NCBI GenBank assembly: GCA_016342755.1
Contig: JAEINS010000002.1
Span: 186,001-250,000, forward strand
Length of the DNA: 64,000 bases
Direction of reading: 5' to 3'
From: Melioribacteraceae bacterium
GTDB taxonomy: Bacteria; Bacteroidota; Ignavibacteria; Ignavibacteriales; Melioribacteraceae
The position numbers and the translations under genes are program-made. The notes under the pieces were generated by a model that saw only the letters and a program-made list of their open reading frames with translations, was not told where the DNA came from and made no database searches. Of this stretch, positions 62,047 to 64,000 are shown piece after piece. Numbering within the stretch: position 1 is the stretch's first letter; each line of letters starts with the position of its first letter.

Positions 62047-63111
62047 TCAATCTGTGTATTCAAGCTTCAGCTTTTTGCGAAACGGAATTGATGGCAGCCC
62101 TTCTTCATTTTTGCAAACAACACTTAAAGAATACTCACCTTCTCCAAGATCATTTCTTTCAACCCTAAGTAGTTTTCTAACCGGATCAAAGAAATATTCT
62201 GTTTTAACAGAATCAATAAATACATTTATCGAACTTCCATCTATTTTAGATTTATTTTCAATAAACATAAACAAATCTAATTCACCCATTTTTAAAGTAC
62301 TTAAATCCGGGTCTAAAGAAATTTTGGGATAATCATGCTGTAAAAATTTACCAAGACCTCTAAAAACACCCCATGCCTGAATAGAATTAAAATAATCTAT
62401 TATTATTCTTTCCTCTTCAAAAGGATTTGTGAAGAACGAGCATTCTAATAATACTGCCGGTATTTCAGTTTTTCGAAGAACTGAAAATCCTTCTCCCGGA
62501 TAAATTATATAATCAGAATATGTTCCATCAAATGATCCTAATCCGCCAGAGTTTCTCATTACATAAGCTAAATCTCTCTGAATATATCTTGCCATTTCAT
62601 GTTCGTAAGCATCATATTCATAATCAGTTTCTTTTGCATGATAAAACGTACTAGTATAATTAGTTCTGTAGTTATCCTTGCCTGGCGCGTTATGATGAAT
62701 ACTTATAAAAAAATCAGCCCCGCTTTCATTTGCCATTTCCGATCTTTCTTTCAGTTCTACAGTTGCATCATCATCCCGGCTCATTATAACTTCAGCTCCG
62801 GCTTCTTCTAAATATTCTCTTAGGAATAAACCGACTCTCAAATTCACTTCGGCCTCAACAGCTCTGCCGCTTTTACTTTGCCCGCGATGATCTTCTCCGC
62901 CATGCCCGGGATCAATAAAAATCTTTTTCCCGGTATAAAACACGGAATACTTTTTAATCGTTTCAGCTCTGGCTTCTTCGGTTTCAAAATCTAATGGTAT
63001 ATCAAAGATGGGTCTAATATTTTCTTCGGAATATACTTCAGTATAAGTTGAATATGGTGCACAGCTAGTTATAAATAAAATTGTAAACAGTAATAAAACT
63101 ACTTTTTTCAA
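62047..63111 (-). CDS. N-acetylmuramoyl-L-alanine amidase (Amidase_3), lipoprotein
   Basis: Zinc amidase of 354 residues that cuts the bond between MurNAc and the stem peptide. The N-terminus is a lipoprotein signal (FTILFITSC, lipobox ITSC with C17). The catalytic domain has H70 in FIDPGHGGED, Glu88 in AEVNLRVG, the third metal ligand in FISIHHNAPG and the catalytic Glu in LLECSFFTNP; it ends near residue 255. The C-terminal 100 residues form an unassigned beta-domain. The start is TTG, coupled to the stop of the upstream gene (TTGA), with GGGAGG before it. No AMIN domain is visible. Confidence 0.9.
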   Translation of the reverse strand: MKKVVLLLFTILFITSCAPYSTYTEVYSEENIRPIFDIPLDFETEEARAETIKKYSVFYTGKKIFIDPGHGGEDHRGQSKSGRAVEAEVNLRVGLFLREYLEEAGAEVIMSRDDDATVELKERSEMANESGADFFISIHHNAPGKDNYRTNYTSTFYHAKETDYEYDAYEHEMARYIQRDLAYVMRNSGGLGSFDGTYSDYIIYPGEGFSVLRKTEIPAVLLECSFFTNPFEEERIIIDYFNSIQAWGVFRGLGKFLQHDYPKISLDPDLSTLKMGELDLFMFIENKSKIDGSSINVFIDSVKTEYFFDPVRKLLRVERNDLGEGEYSLSVVCKNEEGLPSIPFRKKLKLEYTD

Positions 63112-63584
63112 TGTAAACCTCCCGTAACTTCAGCAGCGTGAATTTCTTCAGTATCTATCATATAAATTGATACTTCTTTAAAATCACATATTTCTTTACT
63201 CTCATTATTACTTAAAGAATAATATTTGCGCTTAAACTCCTCGCAAAATTTTTTAAGTTTTTTCTGGTCTTTAACATGCTTCAAAAATCCGGTTAAATAT
63301 ATTTCCAAATACTTAAAAGCCATTTTATTTACTTCATTTTCAAACTTCGAATTCAAATCGTTAAATGAAACAAAAGAAATCTTTTTATTTTCAGAATGTA
63401 AATTAAGCTTTTCCTCATTCTTTTTTATCAAAATATAAATGTTTTTTTCAAAAAAGATAAAAGGGACAACAACCTGGACAACAAAAGAGTCTTCATCTAT
63501 ATAAGCCAAAACACCTAAATAATCTTCCATCAATAAATTTTCAATCACTTCAATAGTTTTTACAGAATGATTTTTCTTAGCCAT
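63108..63584 (-). CDS. Pyridoxamine 5'-phosphate oxidase-like (FMN split-barrel) protein, tentative
   Basis: Protein of 158 residues of uncertain family. The N-terminal 60-70 residues follow the split-barrel pattern of PNPOx-like proteins (YLGVLAYIDEDSFVVQVVVP; KNIYILIKKNEEKLNLHSEN, then KKISFVSF), with short strands and a bound-flavin-like loop. The C-terminal half is Lys-rich and predicted helical (FLKHVKDQKKLKKFCEEFKR), ending HAAEVTGG. FMN binding is not proven. Its stop overlaps the amidase TTG start, so both are probably cotranscribed; it lies between the nuclease fragment and the amidase. Confidence 0.55.
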   Translation of the reverse strand: MAKKNHSVKTIEVIENLLMEDYLGVLAYIDEDSFVVQVVVPFIFFEKNIYILIKKNEEKLNLHSENKKISFVSFNDLNSKFENEVNKMAFKYLEIYLTGFLKHVKDQKKLKKFCEEFKRKYYSLSNNESKEICDFKEVSIYMIDTEEIHAAEVTGGLH

Positions 63585-63665
63585 TATTTCCCCTCAAAAC
63601 TTACCGTTTTCATTATATCATGCTAAGTATAAGATTGTTTTTTTACTGAATCAAGAAAATAAAAA

Positions 63666-64000
63666 TTATGCAAATTTGGATTTAACACAAGATTTATCAG
63701 CATAAAAATTACAAGCATCACAGTGTTTTAAATTCGGCTCAAAACTTAAATTGACGGTATTTTTTATATATTTTTCCAATAAAAGTTTAAATTCTTTAAG
63801 CTCGTTTGCAGAAAGTTTCCACTTAATAATTTGCTCCGGGACCTTAATAAAACTAAGCCAGAGTTCATAATTTTTAATTCTTGGAAAAACTTTGCTCAGC
63901 GTATAAGCATAAAATTTTAACTGCGGTAAATAGTTCTCAGATTTCTTAAGCAAACTCTCTTTATCAACTTCATCGGTTTTATAATCAACTATAATCAGAG
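63666..64000 (-). CDS. C-terminal part of a RecB/AddA-type PD-(D/E)XK nuclease (partial)
   Basis: The frame is open across the right edge of the window; only the last 110 residues are seen. They read LIIVDYKTDEVDKESLLKKS followed by ENYLPQLKFYAYTLSKVFP, the core of RecB-family nucleases (metal-binding Asp and Lys in DYKT, then Q-x3-Y in YLPQLKFYAY). Near the end, three cysteines (HCDACNFYADKSC) form a C-x2-C-x7-C group, the kind that binds an Fe-S cluster in some members. An AddA-like helicase-nuclease or a stand-alone RecB-like nuclease would both fit. The TTG at 63953 is internal, not a start. Confidence 0.85.
   Translation of the reverse strand, partial: LIIVDYKTDEVDKESLLKKSENYLPQLKFYAYTLSKVFPRIKNYELWLSFIKVPEQIIKWKLSANELKEFKLLLEKYIKNTVNLSFEPNLKHCDACNFYADKSCVKSKFA

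Noticed and set aside
1-64000. CRISPR arrays, prophage genes, toxin-antitoxin pairs and known defence systems
   Set aside because: None is seen. The only nuclease-like sequences are the GIY-YIG pseudogene and the RecB-type fragment, which have other explanations.

Overview
This window is AT-rich chromosomal DNA of a Gram-negative bacterium of the Bacteroidota/Chlorobi (FCB) group, most likely class Ignavibacteria. Supporting signs are a MurE with the meso-diaminopimelate DNPR motif, TonB-dependent receptor and SLBB outer-membrane exporter genes, a 31-residue AURKAIP1/COX24-type basic protein of the kind found in Bacteroidota, and the overall gene style. Clear Shine-Dalgarno sequences precede many genes (for example AAGGAGG before ftsZ), unlike classical Bacteroidia, and several genes start with TTG or GTG. 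The class assignment is inference; no rRNA is present. I see no prophage, CRISPR array, IS element or known defence system.

Layout. (1) 0.36-8.6 kb, minus strand: thioredoxin, an acyl-CoA dehydrogenase, a FabI/FabL-like SDR, DNA polymerase III alpha, dUTPase, a MOP-family flippase and a 4HBT thioesterase. (2) 8.8-26.3 kb, minus strand: an exopolysaccharide/O-antigen locus with rfbB, an SLBB exporter (Wza-like), Wzz-like chain-length protein without kinase, Wzx flippase, Wzy polymerase, a polysaccharide-deacetylase-like lipoprotein, five GT2 or GT4 transferases, a complete initiating polyprenyl glycosylphosphotransferase, a polyprenol-phosphate mannose synthase-like enzyme, and an unusual GT2 fused to a catalytically stripped glycosylphosphotransferase. 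(3) 26.3-26.95 kb: a non-coding island with three copies of a ~70-bp palindromic unit flanking a decayed GIY-YIG nuclease gene. (4) 27.8-43.9 kb, minus strand: a compact dcw cluster mraZ-rsmH-ftsL-ftsI-murE-murF-mraY-murD-ftsW-murG-murC-ftsQ-ftsA-ftsZ, without murB or ddl, followed by a small outer-membrane-type protein and a folded intergenic element. (5) 44.2-64 kb: mixed housekeeping genes on both strands: TonB receptor, tRNA-Thr(CGT), the mini basic protein, a zinc-ribbon/TPR membrane protein, an HU protein, twin small membrane-anchored proteins, a TPR protein, an S9 peptidase, an HDOD protein, a CBS-less IMPDH/GMP reductase, an exported M3 peptidase, a short FAD protein, an LMW-PTP/fructosamine-kinase pair, an aldo/keto reductase, a POT transporter, a lipoprotein amidase, a PNPOx-like protein and the C-terminus of a RecB/AddA-type nuclease at the right edge.

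How the genes work together. The EPS locus reads as a Wzx/Wzy system: the glycosylphosphotransferase loads the first sugar on undecaprenyl phosphate, the transferases extend it, Wzx flips the unit, Wzy polymerises, Wzz sets length and the SLBB protein exports it. The dcw cluster makes the lipid II precursor and the divisome, with a probable MraZ operator before mraZ. The LMW-PTP/fructosamine-kinase operon looks like a protein-deglycation pair. The most unusual items are the palindromic repeat/GIY-YIG island, the GT2-glycosylphosphotransferase fusion, the three-way-junction element after ftsZ and the deglycation operon.
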